A stretch of DNA of 44,452 nt from Erythrobacter ramosus (GTDB taxonomy: Bacteria; Pseudomonadota; Alphaproteobacteria; Sphingomonadales; Sphingomonadaceae). The notes beneath the pieces were generated by a model. That model was not told the origin of the DNA, did no database searches, and saw nothing but the letters and a program-made list of their open reading frames with translations. The first letter of the stretch is position 1. Each line of letters begins with the position of its first letter. Shown piece after piece: positions 1-9,373 of this stretch. The stretch is taken from the NCBI RefSeq assembly GCF_009828055.1, contig NZ_WTYB01000006.1, positions 1-44,452 on the forward strand. The letters are read 5' to 3'. Position numbers and translations under genes: made by a program.

Positions 1-77
1 ACGTCGTGCCCGAAATCGGCAAAGCACGCCCCTGATACGAGCCCGACATAGCCTGACCCTACCATCGCAATTTTCAT
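1..77 (-). CDS. ugd: UDP-glucose 6-dehydrogenase, N-terminal part only (runs off the window)
   Basis: The 25 visible residues begin MKIAMVGSGYVGLVSGACF, the Rossmann dinucleotide-binding start (GxGYVG) of the UDP-glucose/GDP-mannose dehydrogenase family. The ATG at 77 has an AAGGG ribosome-binding site about 8 bases upstream. The gene lies 26 bases downstream of UDP-xylose synthase on the same strand. The Ugd reaction (UDP-glucose to UDP-glucuronate, two NAD+ reduced) makes exactly the substrate of that neighbour, which favours Ugd over GDP-mannose or UDP-ManNAc dehydrogenases of the same fold. The catalytic Cys and the C-terminal domain are outside the window, so the substrate is inferred from N-terminal sequence and context. 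Confidence 0.8.
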   Translation of the reverse strand, partial: MKIAMVGSGYVGLVSGACFADFGHD

Positions 78-103
78 TTTGGAAAACCCTTCGTGTTCAG
101 CGC

Positions 104-1102
104 TTAGCGGGCGGCCTGTGGCGCTGTCACGTCAGCATCATTCTTGCGCAGCAATTCGTCAAAATACGCGATCGTCTTGGTGAGCCCCGCCCGCAACTGC
201 GTCTTGGGCTCCCATCCCAGCTTCTCGCGAGCCAGCGAAATATCTGGCTGACGCTGGCGCGGATCATCCTGTGGCAGCGGCTTATTGACGAGTTGCGACT
301 TCGAGCCGGTCAATTCCAGCACCTCCTCGGCGAGCTCCTTGATCGTAAACTCATTGGGATTGCCGAGATTGACCGGGCCGGGGAAGTCGCTCCCCGTGTC
401 CATCATGCGCAGGAAACCCTCGACGAGGTCGTCGACGTAGCAGAAGGAACGGCTCTGCTGACCGTCGCCGTAAATCGTAATGGGCTGCCCCTGCAGAGCC
501 TGAATGATAAAATTCGACACCACGCGTCCGTCGTTGGGATGCATGCGCGGACCATAGGTGTTGAAGATCCGCACGACCTTGATGTCGAGATTGTGCTGGC
601 GATGATAGTCAAAGAACAAGGTCTCCGCGCAGCGCTTGCCCTCATCGTAGCAGGCGCGTGGGCCAATCGTGTTGACGTTGCCCCAATAGCTCTCCGGCTG
701 TGGGTGGACCGAGGGATCGCCATAGATCTCCGAGGTTGATGCCTGCATGATCCGCGCCTTCACGCGCTTAGCGAGGCCGAGCATGTTGATCGCCCCGATG
801 ACGCTGACCTTTGTCGTCTGAACAGGATCAAACTGGTAGTGGATAGGGCTCGCCGGGCAGGCGAGATTGTAGATCTGGTCCACCTCCACGTAGAGCGGGA
901 AGCAGATATCTTGCCGCATGAACTCGAAGCGCGGATGCCCGGCAAGGTGGTCGAGATTGCTCTTGTCGCCGGTGAACAGATTGTCGACGCACAGCACTTC
1001 ATCACCGCGATCAAGCAGGCGGTCGATCAGGTGTGAGCCTAGGAAGCCGGCTCCGCCGGTGACAAGGATCCTCTGGCGCCTGAATTCACTGTTGTAAGGC
1101 AA
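104..1102 (-). CDS. UDP-glucuronate decarboxylase (UDP-xylose synthase), SDR family
   Basis: This 332-residue extended short-chain dehydrogenase/reductase converts UDP-glucuronate to UDP-xylose with bound NAD+, in the cytoplasm. The NAD motif [11 protein letters not shown] is at about residues 15-25 and the catalytic YDEGK (YxxxK) at about 152-156. The strings [17 protein letters not shown] and STSEIYGDP are typical of UXS rather than of 4-epimerases. The reading frame is open 29 codons further upstream, but that extension would overlap the previous gene. A TTG at 1102 with AAGGG just upstream, 4 bases after the stop of the preceding gene, gives the usual family length and is chosen here. Its neighbour toward the window edge is ugd, so the pair supplies UDP-GlcA and UDP-Xyl. 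Function is secure; the TTG start is probable. Confidence 0.9.
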   Translation of the reverse strand: MPYNSEFRRQRILVTGGAGFLGSHLIDRLLDRGDEVLCVDNLFTGDKSNLDHLAGHPRFEFMRQDICFPLYVEVDQIYNLACPASPIHYQFDPVQTTKVSVIGAINMLGLAKRVKARIMQASTSEIYGDPSVHPQPESYWGNVNTIGPRACYDEGKRCAETLFFDYHRQHNLDIKVVRIFNTYGPRMHPNDGRVVSNFIIQALQGQPITIYGDGQQSRSFCYVDDLVEGFLRMMDTGSDFPGPVNLGNPNEFTIKELAEEVLELTGSKSQLVNKPLPQDDPRQRQPDISLAREKLGWEPKTQLRAGLTKTIAYFDELLRKNDADVTAPQAAR

Positions 1103-1106
1103 GATT

Positions 1107-1733
1107 TTACCCTTTCGGCTTATGGATGTGGCTTGGGCTTGGCGGCCTGCGCCCGAGATTATTACGAGCATTCTCTGGCCGTGTTGCAATAGGCGAAGCC
1201 GGGTTGCCGGCCACGATCGTGTAGTCTGTCACGCACTTCGTGACCGTCGATCTGGCCCCGATCACGGCCGACGCGCCAATGGTAATGCCCGGAGCAATAA
1301 ACGCCTCGGCGGCGACCCAGGCATTGGCTCCGACATTGATGGGGGCAACCATCAAGGCGAAGTCGTCGGCCAGATGGTCGTGCGTCGCGGTGCACAGATG
1401 GCTTCCCTGACTGATGACGGCGTCCTCTCCAATCATGATTGGCGCAACATTATAGAGATTGACGCCTGGCCCGACTGTAGCGGCCGTCCCGATTTGCAAG
1501 TTCCAGGGGGCCCAGATCCGAACGGAGGGATAGACAGCCGCCAAGGGTGCGATCTGAGCCCCGAACAGACGAAGGATTAAGCGGCGCCAGGCATGCAGCG
1601 GAACCGGAGTTGGCAGGAAGGCAATCAGCCATACCGCTTGCCACAAGCCTCGCTTAAGCTTGTCTGCAAGCGAGGGAGGCGCGCGCCTGACAGGGCGAAG
1701 GGACTTGGGTCGAGGATGCTCAGACTTGTGCAA
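1107..1733 (-). CDS. WcaF-like colanic-acid-type O-acetyltransferase (hexapeptide repeat)
   Basis: A left-handed beta-helix acyltransferase, likely to move acetyl from acetyl-CoA to a sugar hydroxyl of the polymer or its precursor. The C-terminal half carries hexapeptide repeats ([49 protein letters not shown]). The CTATHDH segment holds the probable active-site His, and the family's GNPA motif is near the end. A short hydrophobic stretch ([20 protein letters not shown]) precedes the helix, as in WcaF relatives. The frame is open to 1838, but that would overlap the upstream glycosyltransferase by 119 bases. A TTG at 1733 with GAGGA upstream gives 208 residues, normal for the family, and overlaps the neighbour by only 14 bases; this start is inferred. 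The sugar acceptor is unknown. Confidence 0.75.
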   Translation of the reverse strand: MHKSEHPRPKSLRPVRRAPPSLADKLKRGLWQAVWLIAFLPTPVPLHAWRRLILRLFGAQIAPLAAVYPSVRIWAPWNLQIGTAATVGPGVNLYNVAPIMIGEDAVISQGSHLCTATHDHLADDFALMVAPINVGANAWVAAEAFIAPGITIGASAVIGARSTVTKCVTDYTIVAGNPASPIATRPENARNNLGRRPPSPSHIHKPKG

Positions 1734-2877
1734 GCACGTCCTCGTAGATCTCAAGTGTTCGCCGGCAACATGTGTCCCAAGAAAAGGCCTCACTCGCGAG
1801 CCTCTGGGCGTTGTGTGACATTGTCGTTCGCCTTTCATCGTCCGTTAGGAGCGTTGTTATCGCACCCGCCAATTTCTGGATTAAGTCATCGTCGGTGACG
1901 GCGATGCCCGCCTCCGCATTTTCGATCTCGCGCCAGATATTCACACTCTTTGTCAGGATAACCGGAACGCCGGCCTGCAACGCCTCGGCGACAGCAATGC
2001 CAAAATTCTCCTGACGGGACGGGAGCAGAAACAGATCCGCAGCCGCAAGCGCACTGAACTTGGCCTCGCCCGACAAGTGGCCGAGAAATCGCACCTTGTC
2101 ACCAAGTGACAGCCGGTGAGCACGCTGCTTTATCTGTTCGACGAAACTTTCCTCACCGGTCCCGGCGAAAATGAGTGTGGCCTCAGGGAAATCCGACTGG
2201 ATGGCAGAAATGACATCTGGGAGGATTTCGGGACGCTTTTTCGGGTGGAGCCGTCCCATGAAAAGCAGTAGCGGCCGCCCCCTCAAATCCCGATGCTTGT
2301 CAAAGAAACGATCGCGCAGAACTTGCCGGTTGTTAGGCAAGCGGTCGGCACCCAAAGGGACAACGACGGCATTGGAGATCAATCCAAACGTATTCTCCGC
2401 TAAGAGCTTCTCTTCATAGGTCGTGAACATGATCCTCGCCGCGGCATTGATCGTTCTGCGTTCCACGCTCTCCAAATACAGGCGTTTCTTGAGCCTGCGC
2501 TGGCTGAAAGAGTAAGGGTCGAGCATCCCGTGGGGAGCTAAGATGTACGGTATGCCAGAATTCCTGGCGAGCGCCGCGCTGCGGCTTACTAGCGGGCTCC
2601 AGAGCGTGTGGCAGTGTAAGAGATCCGCGTCGTGGACAGCTTCCTTCAGTCTCTGCGCCTCTTGGCCGACAAGAGCCGAGAGCTGCGACGGCATGACCGT
2701 GGCGCCGCTCTCGAGGAGGGCCTGCTTCTCACCGCCTGACAGAAGATCGCAACTGGTGACAATGTCTGCTTGCCAGCCCGCCGCTCTCGCACCCTCGACC
2801 AACCTTTGAACGACAACGGGAGGGCCGCCCGCAGCCTCTCCAAGGTAGGGCACGACATGGAGGACATGGCGGCTCAT
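1720..2877 (-). CDS. Glycosyltransferase family 4 (GT-B)
   Basis: A 385-residue GT-B retaining glycosyltransferase. The N-terminal acceptor domain starts MSRHVLHVVPYLGEAAGG, with the glycine-rich GGPP loop. The C-terminal nucleotide-sugar domain begins near LLLFMGRLHPKKRPEI. The donor-binding E-x7-E motif appears as RQENFGIAVAEALQAGVPV near residue 290. The segment LHCHTLWSPL and the local APHGMLDP motif are typical of GT4 enzymes in EPS clusters. The start codon overlaps the stop of the upstream GT4 by 4 bases (ATGA), showing translational coupling within one operon. Donor and acceptor sugars cannot be read from the sequence. It acts at the inner face of the cytoplasmic membrane, presumably extending a lipid-linked glycan. 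Confidence 0.88.
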   Translation of the reverse strand: MSRHVLHVVPYLGEAAGGPPVVVQRLVEGARAAGWQADIVTSCDLLSGGEKQALLESGATVMPSQLSALVGQEAQRLKEAVHDADLLHCHTLWSPLVSRSAALARNSGIPYILAPHGMLDPYSFSQRRLKKRLYLESVERRTINAAARIMFTTYEEKLLAENTFGLISNAVVVPLGADRLPNNRQVLRDRFFDKHRDLRGRPLLLFMGRLHPKKRPEILPDVISAIQSDFPEATLIFAGTGEESFVEQIKQRAHRLSLGDKVRFLGHLSGEAKFSALAAADLFLLPSRQENFGIAVAEALQAGVPVILTKSVNIWREIENAEAGIAVTDDDLIQKLAGAITTLLTDDERRTTMSHNAQRLASEAFSWDTCCRRTLEIYEDVLAQV

Positions 2878-4040
2878 TTGCCCGCAGCACTGGCGACAAC
2901 GCTGCGATACACTGCGCGTGTTTTGCTCGCCATTGCCTCCAAGGAGAAGCCCTCACGAGCGTCATCACGGGCCGTCTCGCCCATCCGTTTGCGAAGCTCG
3001 GGGTCTTCCACGAGGCGTTGGAGGCGCTCGGCAAACTGGCCAGCGGTCTTGCACAAAAACCCGCTTCCCCCGTCCCTTATGGCCTCGCCCAAACCGTCTG
3101 CCTCCGACGTAACGACAGGGAGCCCCGCATGCATGGCCTCCAATACGGCAAACGGCAAACCCTCGAACAATGACGGGAGAAAGAATATGTCGAAGCCCGC
3201 CAACCTCTGGTCGGCGTCCTGCCTCCAGCCGTCGATATGAAGGGGAACCTCCGCCGCTCGCGCCGCGTCTGTAATTGCACTTCGCAGTGTGCCGTCACCG
3301 ATCCACACGCATTTGACTCTTCCGCCTGAAGAAAGGCCTGCGACGGCTTCGACAAATCCGACGGGGTTCTTCTGCGCCTCGATCCGGCCAACCGAGCCGA
3401 TCACGATTTCGCTTTCGCCCACGCCCCACTCCTCTCGGACCCTTTGGCGCACCTCTTCGAGTCCAGCCCTCTGGGACACGCTCGTACCATTGTGGACCGC
3501 CTGAAAATTGCTGCCCTCGAACGGGAAACGGTCGGCCAACTGATCGCGGGATTGGTCAGACACGGCGATATGAGTTCCTCGCGCCAGCCTGATCACCTGG
3601 GCGCACGCACGATCTCTCATGGACCCGCCCCGCGCGCCGAGTTCGGCGGCGGAGCGGCCAACGTGAATTGTTGAGACCCACGGAAGGCCGCTGCGTTTCG
3701 ACGCCAACAAAAGATCACAGCCGTCTTCGGCCACCTGCTGATTGACATGAACAACGTCAGGCCGAAGGTCTTGCAGTAGCCGGGTCACACGGTTCTGCTG
3801 AGGGCGATCCGAGATGGCGCCAAGCAAGCGGGTGGGGCGCTCGTACGTCGAGACGAAGGGAAAGCGCACCACGCTGGCGTCTGAGGCGAGTGCCTTGGCC
3901 AGCTCGTCCATCCCTTCGGAGTCAGGGATGAGAGCCTGAACCTCGCAGCCCTGCTCCCTTAGCCCCTTGGCCAAAAGAGACAGGTATATCTCGCCCCCGC
4001 CGCGCGATCCCGAACCCGACGATACCAAGGCGACCCTCAT
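2874..4040 (-). CDS. Glycosyltransferase family 4 (GT-B)
   Basis: A 388-residue GT4 enzyme. The N-terminus MRVALVSSGSGSRGGGEIYL holds the glycine-rich acceptor-side loop. The C-terminal domain starts around GSVGRIEAQKNPVGFVEAV, and the E-x7-E donor motif is in LFEGLPFAVLEAMHAGLPVV near residue 292. Between them VHVNQQVAEDGCDLL and STIHVGRS follow the GT4 pattern. It overlaps both flanking glycosyltransferase genes by 4 bases (ATGA), so three GT4 genes form a coupled set (1720-5152). The donor sugar is not predictable. There are no signs of damage. Confidence 0.88.
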   Translation of the reverse strand: MRVALVSSGSGSRGGGEIYLSLLAKGLREQGCEVQALIPDSEGMDELAKALASDASVVRFPFVSTYERPTRLLGAISDRPQQNRVTRLLQDLRPDVVHVNQQVAEDGCDLLLASKRSGLPWVSTIHVGRSAAELGARGGSMRDRACAQVIRLARGTHIAVSDQSRDQLADRFPFEGSNFQAVHNGTSVSQRAGLEEVRQRVREEWGVGESEIVIGSVGRIEAQKNPVGFVEAVAGLSSGGRVKCVWIGDGTLRSAITDAARAAEVPLHIDGWRQDADQRLAGFDIFFLPSLFEGLPFAVLEAMHAGLPVVTSEADGLGEAIRDGGSGFLCKTAGQFAERLQRLVEDPELRKRMGETARDDAREGFSLEAMASKTRAVYRSVVASAAGK

Positions 4041-5152
4041 GACGCGGGGCTGGCAGCCAACACGCTCTGTGCCGCCTCAAGCCAGCGGCGGGCGCCCTCC
4101 TCGAGCCCCCAGGATTTTGCCAGCTCGCGCGAATTCGCCGCCATCTTAAAGCGGACATCGTGATCGCTGCCGATGCGCAAAAGTGCATCGGCCAGGGCGC
4201 TGATATCTTCGACAGGCGTGACCATCCCATTATGGCCATCTCGGACAAGGTCACGCCCGGCGCCGACAGTATCGCTGACGATGATCGGCAGCCCAGCGCC
4301 CAACGCTTCATTGATGACCACGCCCCAGCCATCGTGACGACTGGGCAGGCAGAATACATCCGCTTGGGAGAATTCGTCGGGCAGTTCGCAAGGCTCCTTG
4401 TGGCCTACAAAATCCACGCGATCCTTAACGTGAGGAGAAACTAGGGCGCGGTAACGCTCCCGCTCGGGTCCCGAACCTAGAATTCGGAGCCGAAGCTTGG
4501 GATTGCGATCTGCTACAGCATTGAAAGCTGCCAGCAAGACATCAACGCCCTTGCGATCGATTAGCTGCCCGCTGAAGAGAATGACGATATCACCTCTTAG
4601 ATTGGGCGAGCGCGCTGATCGGGCTCCCTCGAATCGACTGAGATCGCAGAAATACGGAATGTTGAAAACGGGCTTGCCCGGAAACAGCCCTCGGTATGCT
4701 TCGGCCGCGACCGTACCGATTGCGGCGATACCGGCGGCCGAGTGGATGGGGTCCTGCAGCCGGCTCCGCAGCCAGGAGCCGATCGCACCCCGACGGGAGA
4801 AGCCCGGAACCTCGCCCCAGAACATGAAGGGCCTGCGTGTGGCCGCGAGATACCGCATCGCAAGCTGTGCCGTGAGCGCCGAGTAGTCGCTGACCACGAC
4901 AAGATCCGCGTGCGATGCCTTGATCTCGGAGATCACTGAGTGGTTCCAGTGCGCCGAAGCCCCCAAGCGGTGCAAGGTACTCCCTGGCATCACGGCCTCC
5001 GATGAGGACAGGCTCGGATCGTGCCAATCCCGATCCTTTGACATAGCCGTGAAGTAGCGGACCTCTGCGCGGATATCAGGGTGTTTGTTGACAGCCGCAA
5101 GCAACTCCCGCTGGTAGGGCGCGGGCATCACCGTCAAGAAAAGCAGCTTCAT
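4037..5152 (-). CDS. Glycosyltransferase family 4 (GT-B)
   Basis: A 371-residue GT4 enzyme starting MKLLFLTVMPAPYQRELLAA, a form seen in EPS and O-antigen clusters. The C-terminal domain has LFSGQLIDRKGVDVLLAAF and the donor site HDGWGVVINEALGAGLPII near residue 273, where Asp replaces the first Glu of the E-x7-E motif; this is common in the subfamily. It is the first of three overlapping GT4 genes. A 154-base gap separates it from the Wzy-like gene upstream. I see no further gene in that gap and no convincing promoter, so read-through from the upstream gene is the simplest view. Substrate is unknown. Confidence 0.87.
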   Translation of the reverse strand: MKLLFLTVMPAPYQRELLAAVNKHPDIRAEVRYFTAMSKDRDWHDPSLSSSEAVMPGSTLHRLGASAHWNHSVISEIKASHADLVVVSDYSALTAQLAMRYLAATRRPFMFWGEVPGFSRRGAIGSWLRSRLQDPIHSAAGIAAIGTVAAEAYRGLFPGKPVFNIPYFCDLSRFEGARSARSPNLRGDIVILFSGQLIDRKGVDVLLAAFNAVADRNPKLRLRILGSGPERERYRALVSPHVKDRVDFVGHKEPCELPDEFSQADVFCLPSRHDGWGVVINEALGAGLPIIVSDTVGAGRDLVRDGHNGMVTPVEDISALADALLRIGSDHDVRFKMAANSRELAKSWGLEEGARRWLEAAQSVLAASPAS

Positions 5153-5306
5153 CAGAACGAGCTTCCGTTAAGACCCTAAATAGCCCGTGCGCGAAGAAAT
5201 ATCATACATCCAAGATTGCGGCATGGCTGCCCCAGAGTAACTGGCGCAACGAAACCATCTTGTCTTTTGGGCGACTCTGCCGATGGCCTTGTCTGGAGGC
5301 CCACAT

Positions 5307-6728
5307 TCAATCGCGAGCCGCCACCGAATGCCTTCGCTTCGAAAGTAAGGGCAACAATACGAGCAGCGCCAGGACCGGGAGCAATGCGGGCGCAACAGAA
5401 AGGAAGCTCCGCATACACAGGCCGGCAGGAAACAGCCCAGTGAGATAGATCATGATCTTGAGCTGCTTGTCGGCGCCGGCCCCATACCGGTTCCAAGCGC
5501 CGGCCACGCTGCCGAGGAAGAGTGAACCCAAACACACGGCGAGAAGCCCCCCCGCCATCCAGAACTCGCCGACGAAGGTCGCCGAAAGTGTCATGTAGTC
5601 CCCAACGCCAAGAGCCTTCTCGATCCCGACCGACAATCCCTCCGGCTTGCTTGGCCATATTGCGCGCGGGATCGGCCGGATGATCATGTTGTAGGGAATT
5701 TCGAGGCCGAGGTAGGCCTGGCGACCCGGAAACACCTCGGTGAGCGCAGCGACATTGATCAGGTTCATATCGACAAACACGGGCTGGCCCGTCGTAAAGT
5801 CGATGAGGTTCGCCCCGGTGCCTGTGCGTGTCCCGAGCATGGTCGCCATCGCGCCAAACGCGGTTATCGCGCAAGCCCCCCCGATGAGCAGCAGCTTCAG
5901 ACTTCCCATCCGCTTGGCGTAGAGGAAGTAACCGGCGAGGAAGGTGATAAAGTAGAGCAGGAAGACGTTGCGTGTGCCCGACGCATAGCCGTCAAACAGC
6001 ACGAAGGCGCCGATCAGGAGGGCCATCACGACCTGGCCGGCTCTGAAGCGGTCACGCTGGGCGAGCATCAGGCCGCACAGGGCGGGAATGGCCGCCTTAA
6101 GCAGGCTCAGCTCGGCGAGCAGCGCGCTGGGCCCACCCAGCCGCCCACGTGTCCACGGCTGGGTGAAGCGCGGCCTCAGCATCTGCTCGACCATCTCGAT
6201 CGGATTGAAGCCAACCGATAGCAGCATGTAGAGATAGCCGAGCGCCGTGCAGAGCAACAGCAGTTGGAAGGTGATCTTGGTCGAGAAGCCGAGATCACGC
6301 GGATTGGGCAGGCTGCGCCGGATCGGCACGAGGTGCCGTCCCACCGCAATGCCCGCAAATCCAGCAAAGGCCGCTACGAGAGCCGTCTGCGCGCTCGCGA
6401 CGGTAATGCTCGTCATGGGTGGCTGCTCGAACAGGAACTCGAAGAAGGTAAGGCCGAAGAGTGCGATCAGCATGAACAAGTCGACCCGGATCAGGTGGAC
6501 CAGCTTACCCTTGCAGTCGATCAGGAAGGAAAACGCAAGGCTTCCAAGGAGCCCCACCGCCGCGGTCGAGAAGATCGCATTGACGCTGTTCTCGCCGCTC
6601 GCCAGCGCGTAGGTCGCAAACATACCAAGCAGCAGGACGATGGTCGCCGGCCCGGTCGCCGGGCGGCGCGCCGGCCGGGCAGGCACCAGCGCCTTGCTGG
6701 ATAGATAGGGTGCAGCCGTACTCGCCAT
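5307..6728 (-). CDS. Wzy-like oligosaccharide repeat-unit polymerase (polytopic membrane protein)
   Basis: A 473-residue hydrophobic protein with about ten to twelve predicted membrane segments spread over the whole chain. A long periplasmic-type loop holds IIRPIPRAIWPSKPEGLSV, a motif recurrent in O-antigen/EPS polymerase families (compare the oligosaccharide repeat-unit polymerase group). A second conserved patch is DGYASGTRNVFLLYF. Its neighbours are glycosyltransferases on both sides; the upstream GT4 stop and this start share one base (TAATG). The likely job is joining lipid-linked repeats at the periplasmic face. A second polymerase/ligase-type protein occurs at 39,693-41,057, so one of the two may instead act as a ligase or be devoted to another glycan. 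Polymerases of this kind diverge greatly, so the call rests on topology, motif and context. Confidence 0.7.
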   Translation of the reverse strand: MASTAAPYLSSKALVPARPARRPATGPATIVLLLGMFATYALASGENSVNAIFSTAAVGLLGSLAFSFLIDCKGKLVHLIRVDLFMLIALFGLTFFEFLFEQPPMTSITVASAQTALVAAFAGFAGIAVGRHLVPIRRSLPNPRDLGFSTKITFQLLLLCTALGYLYMLLSVGFNPIEMVEQMLRPRFTQPWTRGRLGGPSALLAELSLLKAAIPALCGLMLAQRDRFRAGQVVMALLIGAFVLFDGYASGTRNVFLLYFITFLAGYFLYAKRMGSLKLLLIGGACAITAFGAMATMLGTRTGTGANLIDFTTGQPVFVDMNLINVAALTEVFPGRQAYLGLEIPYNMIIRPIPRAIWPSKPEGLSVGIEKALGVGDYMTLSATFVGEFWMAGGLLAVCLGSLFLGSVAGAWNRYGAGADKQLKIMIYLTGLFPAGLCMRSFLSVAPALLPVLALLVLLPLLSKRRHSVAARD

Positions 6729-7942
6729 TACGGGAACAGATCCTCTAGCTGCCGGCCGATCGCGTCAAGCCCGAAGCGCTGCGCTTCGACTGCGGCGCCA
6801 CTTTGCAGGCGCAGCACACGCACCGGATCCGCCGCCAGTTCGCGAAGCAGCGCCGCCAACTCACGCGGCTCGAGCGAAGCAAGAGTGTGCCCGTCGACGC
6901 CCTCGCGGACCACATCGCCGCAGAATGTGCTGGCGATCACCGGCAGGCCGGCGGCAAGAGCCTCCAGCTGGGTCAAGCCGAAGCCATCCGAGTGGGTCGG
7001 AAAGAGAAAGATGTCTGCACTCTCATAGAAGGCAAGGGCCTCGCTCCGTGCGACAGGGCCGTGGAAGGTGATGCGCGGATCATTAGTAATGGCCTCGGGC
7101 AACTCGACCTGCAGGGGGCCAACGATGGCGAGACTAAGGGGCACGCCCGGAAGCAGGCGCAGGGCCTCGAAGATCACCCCGATGCCCTTGCGCAAAGTCA
7201 CCTGGCCCAGAAAGAGCAAACGCAGCGGCCGCTCGGGTGTGAAGGCGGCAGGCAAGTGCCTGCGCGGCGCCTCGCTCTTCCCTTCGTGGGCGAGGGGAAT
7301 GATCGCGATCTTCTCCCATGCAACGCCCCCAGCGATCAGCGCCTCACGAGACCAAGCCGAATTGACGACGATCCTGTCGGCCAGTTCGATCTCGCGGCGC
7401 CAGAGGCTCCAGTATTCTTCAGGGATTGGCTCATGTGCATGGTCCTGGCCGGCACGCTTGTAGAGATCGGCGACCAGGCGCGCCTCGAATGGGCCCGGAT
7501 CGATCTGCCCCAAGACCGTCCGCCAGCCGCGACGCTTAGCCTCTGCGAACACATCTCCCGCCGCGTAACTGTAAGAGAAGACCGTATAAGTGCCGCCGTG
7601 GAACGCGCGCAATTTGCACGCCGCTGTCCTCCCAAACCAGGCATTGCGCGCCATGACTTGATCCCAGCCGCTCCGCCCTGTCAGACGATCCTTCATGCTC
7701 CGCACGGCCGAGGTGAATGAGGGTGCATGAATTGGCGCGCCGTCTAGCTCCGGATGCCAGCGCTCCCGCATACGCAGGGGCAATAAGGCTGAGCCTAAAG
7801 AGTTGGGCGCGGCCCACGCGTCGGTGATCACACCGTTGAGCCTCCCGCGGCGGCGGAGGGCGCGCGCAATGGCGTAATTCTCTCGCGCGCCGATCTGACA
7901 GACAATCCAGCCGGAGCCTGGAGCAACATTATCCCCCGCCAA
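6728..7942 (-). CDS. Glycosyltransferase family 4 (GT-B)
   Basis: A 404-residue protein of GT4 type. The N-terminus is longer and less typical (WIVCQIGARENYAIARALRR). The C-terminal domain is clear: LRLLFLGQVTLRKGIGVIFE starts the nucleotide-sugar domain, and HSDGFGLTQLEALAAGLPVI near residue 318 is the donor loop, with Asp for the first Glu. The middle part (FSYSYAAGDVFAEAKRRGW, LGQIDPGPFEARLV) matches a subgroup found in EPS clusters. The start lies 14 bases inside the upstream GT2 gene and the stop overlaps the Wzy-like gene by one base, so it is co-transcribed. Donor and acceptor are unknown. Confidence 0.83.
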   Translation of the reverse strand: MAGDNVAPGSGWIVCQIGARENYAIARALRRRGRLNGVITDAWAAPNSLGSALLPLRMRERWHPELDGAPIHAPSFTSAVRSMKDRLTGRSGWDQVMARNAWFGRTAACKLRAFHGGTYTVFSYSYAAGDVFAEAKRRGWRTVLGQIDPGPFEARLVADLYKRAGQDHAHEPIPEEYWSLWRREIELADRIVVNSAWSREALIAGGVAWEKIAIIPLAHEGKSEAPRRHLPAAFTPERPLRLLFLGQVTLRKGIGVIFEALRLLPGVPLSLAIVGPLQVELPEAITNDPRITFHGPVARSEALAFYESADIFLFPTHSDGFGLTQLEALAAGLPVIASTFCGDVVREGVDGHTLASLEPRELAALLRELAADPVRVLRLQSGAAVEAQRFGLDAIGRQLEDLFP

Positions 7943-8801
7943 TGGCCAACTCGTTCGCTTCGTGCCTGAGACGGCGCACCTTCCTCATGGTCGCGGCGCT
8001 CACTGGCTTACGGTAAGCCCGGTACCGCCAGATCTTGCCCGGGATGGCCGCCAAGCCGGCAAGGACGCCTGAGGTCCTGCCGTTTCTGATCGACCAGATA
8101 ATCCGGTTCGCCACTTGGAGGATACCCAGGGGCCAATAGATAACGGGGTATCGCAGATAAGCGAGAAGGGCGAGATTGGAGATGTGGGCTGACGTAATCG
8201 TCGGGGTCGCCTGGTGAGAACGGCTCGTCGCGTGGCGAACGCGAAGGTCATGGTCATGAATGATATCCCAGCCGGCATCGATGATCTGAAGGGCCAAGTC
8301 GGCCTCCTCGACTCCGTACGCCGGCTGAATGGGCACATATCCTGCTGTGTTTAATAGGGCGCGCTTGCGGTAGACGCTTCCGCAGCCCACGAAGTCAGCA
8401 ACCGGATGCACTTGGGGTCGACGCTCGGCTAAGGCCTCCCCGTCATGGATAATGTTCATCGCGATAACGCCAGCTGTGGGATGACGTTTGACCGCCTCGT
8501 CGACGGCAGAAAAAAAGTCACTATCGATCGGGAAGGAGTCATCATCCAAGCTGACGATCACCTCGTTGCGAGCCGCATGCAAAAGGCGGTTACGCGACCC
8601 ACCCGGTCCCAAAATCTCGGAGCTCTCGAGAATGCGGACGTCGCTTGAGAGAGATTTCAATGCATCAACAGATAACTGGTCACCGCCATCCACGTGAACA
8701 ATCACTTCTGCGGGCGGAGTATCGCAAGCTGCCAATGCTTTGAGCGTATCAAGCAGTTCCGGCACGCGCTTATATGTTGGGATGACGACAGAGATACTCA
8801 A
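7929..8801 (-). CDS. Glycosyltransferase family 2 (GT-A)
   Basis: A 290-residue inverting-type GT2 enzyme. The GT-A nucleotide-sugar fold begins MSISVVIPTYKRVPELLDTL. The metal/nucleotide site includes VHVDGGD in place of the usual VDDGS, and the DXD-type motif is SLDDDSFP at about residues 105-112. VEEADLALQIIDAGW matches the ED-type catalytic region. A hydrophobic patch near residues 225-255 (LALLAYLRYPVIYWPLGIL) may attach it to the membrane. It overlaps the acetyltransferase upstream by 4 bases and the GT4 downstream by 14 bases. The sugar specificity is unknown. Confidence 0.85.
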   Translation of the reverse strand: MSISVVIPTYKRVPELLDTLKALAACDTPPAEVIVHVDGGDQLSVDALKSLSSDVRILESSEILGPGGSRNRLLHAARNEVIVSLDDDSFPIDSDFFSAVDEAVKRHPTAGVIAMNIIHDGEALAERRPQVHPVADFVGCGSVYRKRALLNTAGYVPIQPAYGVEEADLALQIIDAGWDIIHDHDLRVRHATSRSHQATPTITSAHISNLALLAYLRYPVIYWPLGILQVANRIIWSIRNGRTSGVLAGLAAIPGKIWRYRAYRKPVSAATMRKVRRLRHEANELAIGGG

Positions 8802-9373
8802 CGAACTTGACTTGAACTAAGCCTACGCGCCGGCACTCCAGCGAAGCGCTCACCTTCGCCGACATCTCTTGTGACAACGCTTCCCGCTCCAACTACTGCG
8901 TCCCGGCCAATTCGGACGCCCCTGAGGATTGTCACATTGGCCCCGACCCAGACATTGTCGCCAATGCTCGTCGGCGCTTCTACAAGTGGCAGCAAGCTTA
9001 AAGGTTCTCCAGGTTGGGTACTATGATCGTGGTCGGTGATATAGCAGCTCGGGCCAATCATGACGTCCGCGCCAATCGAGACACAAAGGCTGGCATCAAT
9101 CATTGTCCATCGATTGATGTATGTTCTCGAACCGATGCAAATTCTGGGCTGGGTCGTACGGCTTCCGGTAGCGAGCAAAACGACGTCGCGATCCAGCGCC
9201 ACGCCATCACCAAGCTCGATGTCCCAAGGGTTTCGGGGCCATTGAATGCTTTCGATGCGGCAACCTCGGCCAATCTGAGCGCCAGCGAGCCGCATGGCGG
9301 TAATGCGCAGTCGTGAGCCAAACGATGCCGGCGCTCGCAAAGCAAAATTTACGAGGCGATCAGCAAAGCTCAT
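8798..9373 (-). CDS. Hexapeptide-repeat acyltransferase (WcaF/NodL/CAT class)
   Basis: A 191-residue left-handed beta-helix acyltransferase that probably O-acetylates a sugar of the polymer. The repeats run from AGAQIGRGCRIESIQW through IGADVMIGPSCYITDHDHS to IGDNVWVGANVTILRGVRIG and DAVVGAGSVVTRDV. DHDHS carries the likely catalytic His, and the FAGVPAR motif closes the domain. Length is normal for the family. Its start abuts the stop of the upstream GT2 and its stop overlaps the next GT2 by 4 bases, so it sits inside the GT operon. It is a second acetyltransferase besides the one at 1107-1733, suggesting two acetylation sites on the polymer. Confidence 0.85.
   Translation of the reverse strand: MSFADRLVNFALRAPASFGSRLRITAMRLAGAQIGRGCRIESIQWPRNPWDIELGDGVALDRDVVLLATGSRTTQPRICIGSRTYINRWTMIDASLCVSIGADVMIGPSCYITDHDHSTQPGEPLSLLPLVEAPTSIGDNVWVGANVTILRGVRIGRDAVVGAGSVVTRDVGEGERFAGVPARRLSSSQVR

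Noticed and set aside
5176..5874. A 232-codon minus-strand frame
   Set aside because: It overlaps the Wzy-like gene in another frame and is Arg/Gly-rich without a domain; only the Wzy frame shows membrane segments and conserved motifs.
6803..7720. A 305-codon plus-strand frame
   Set aside because: It is wholly antisense to the GT4 gene at 6,728-7,942 and has no domain.
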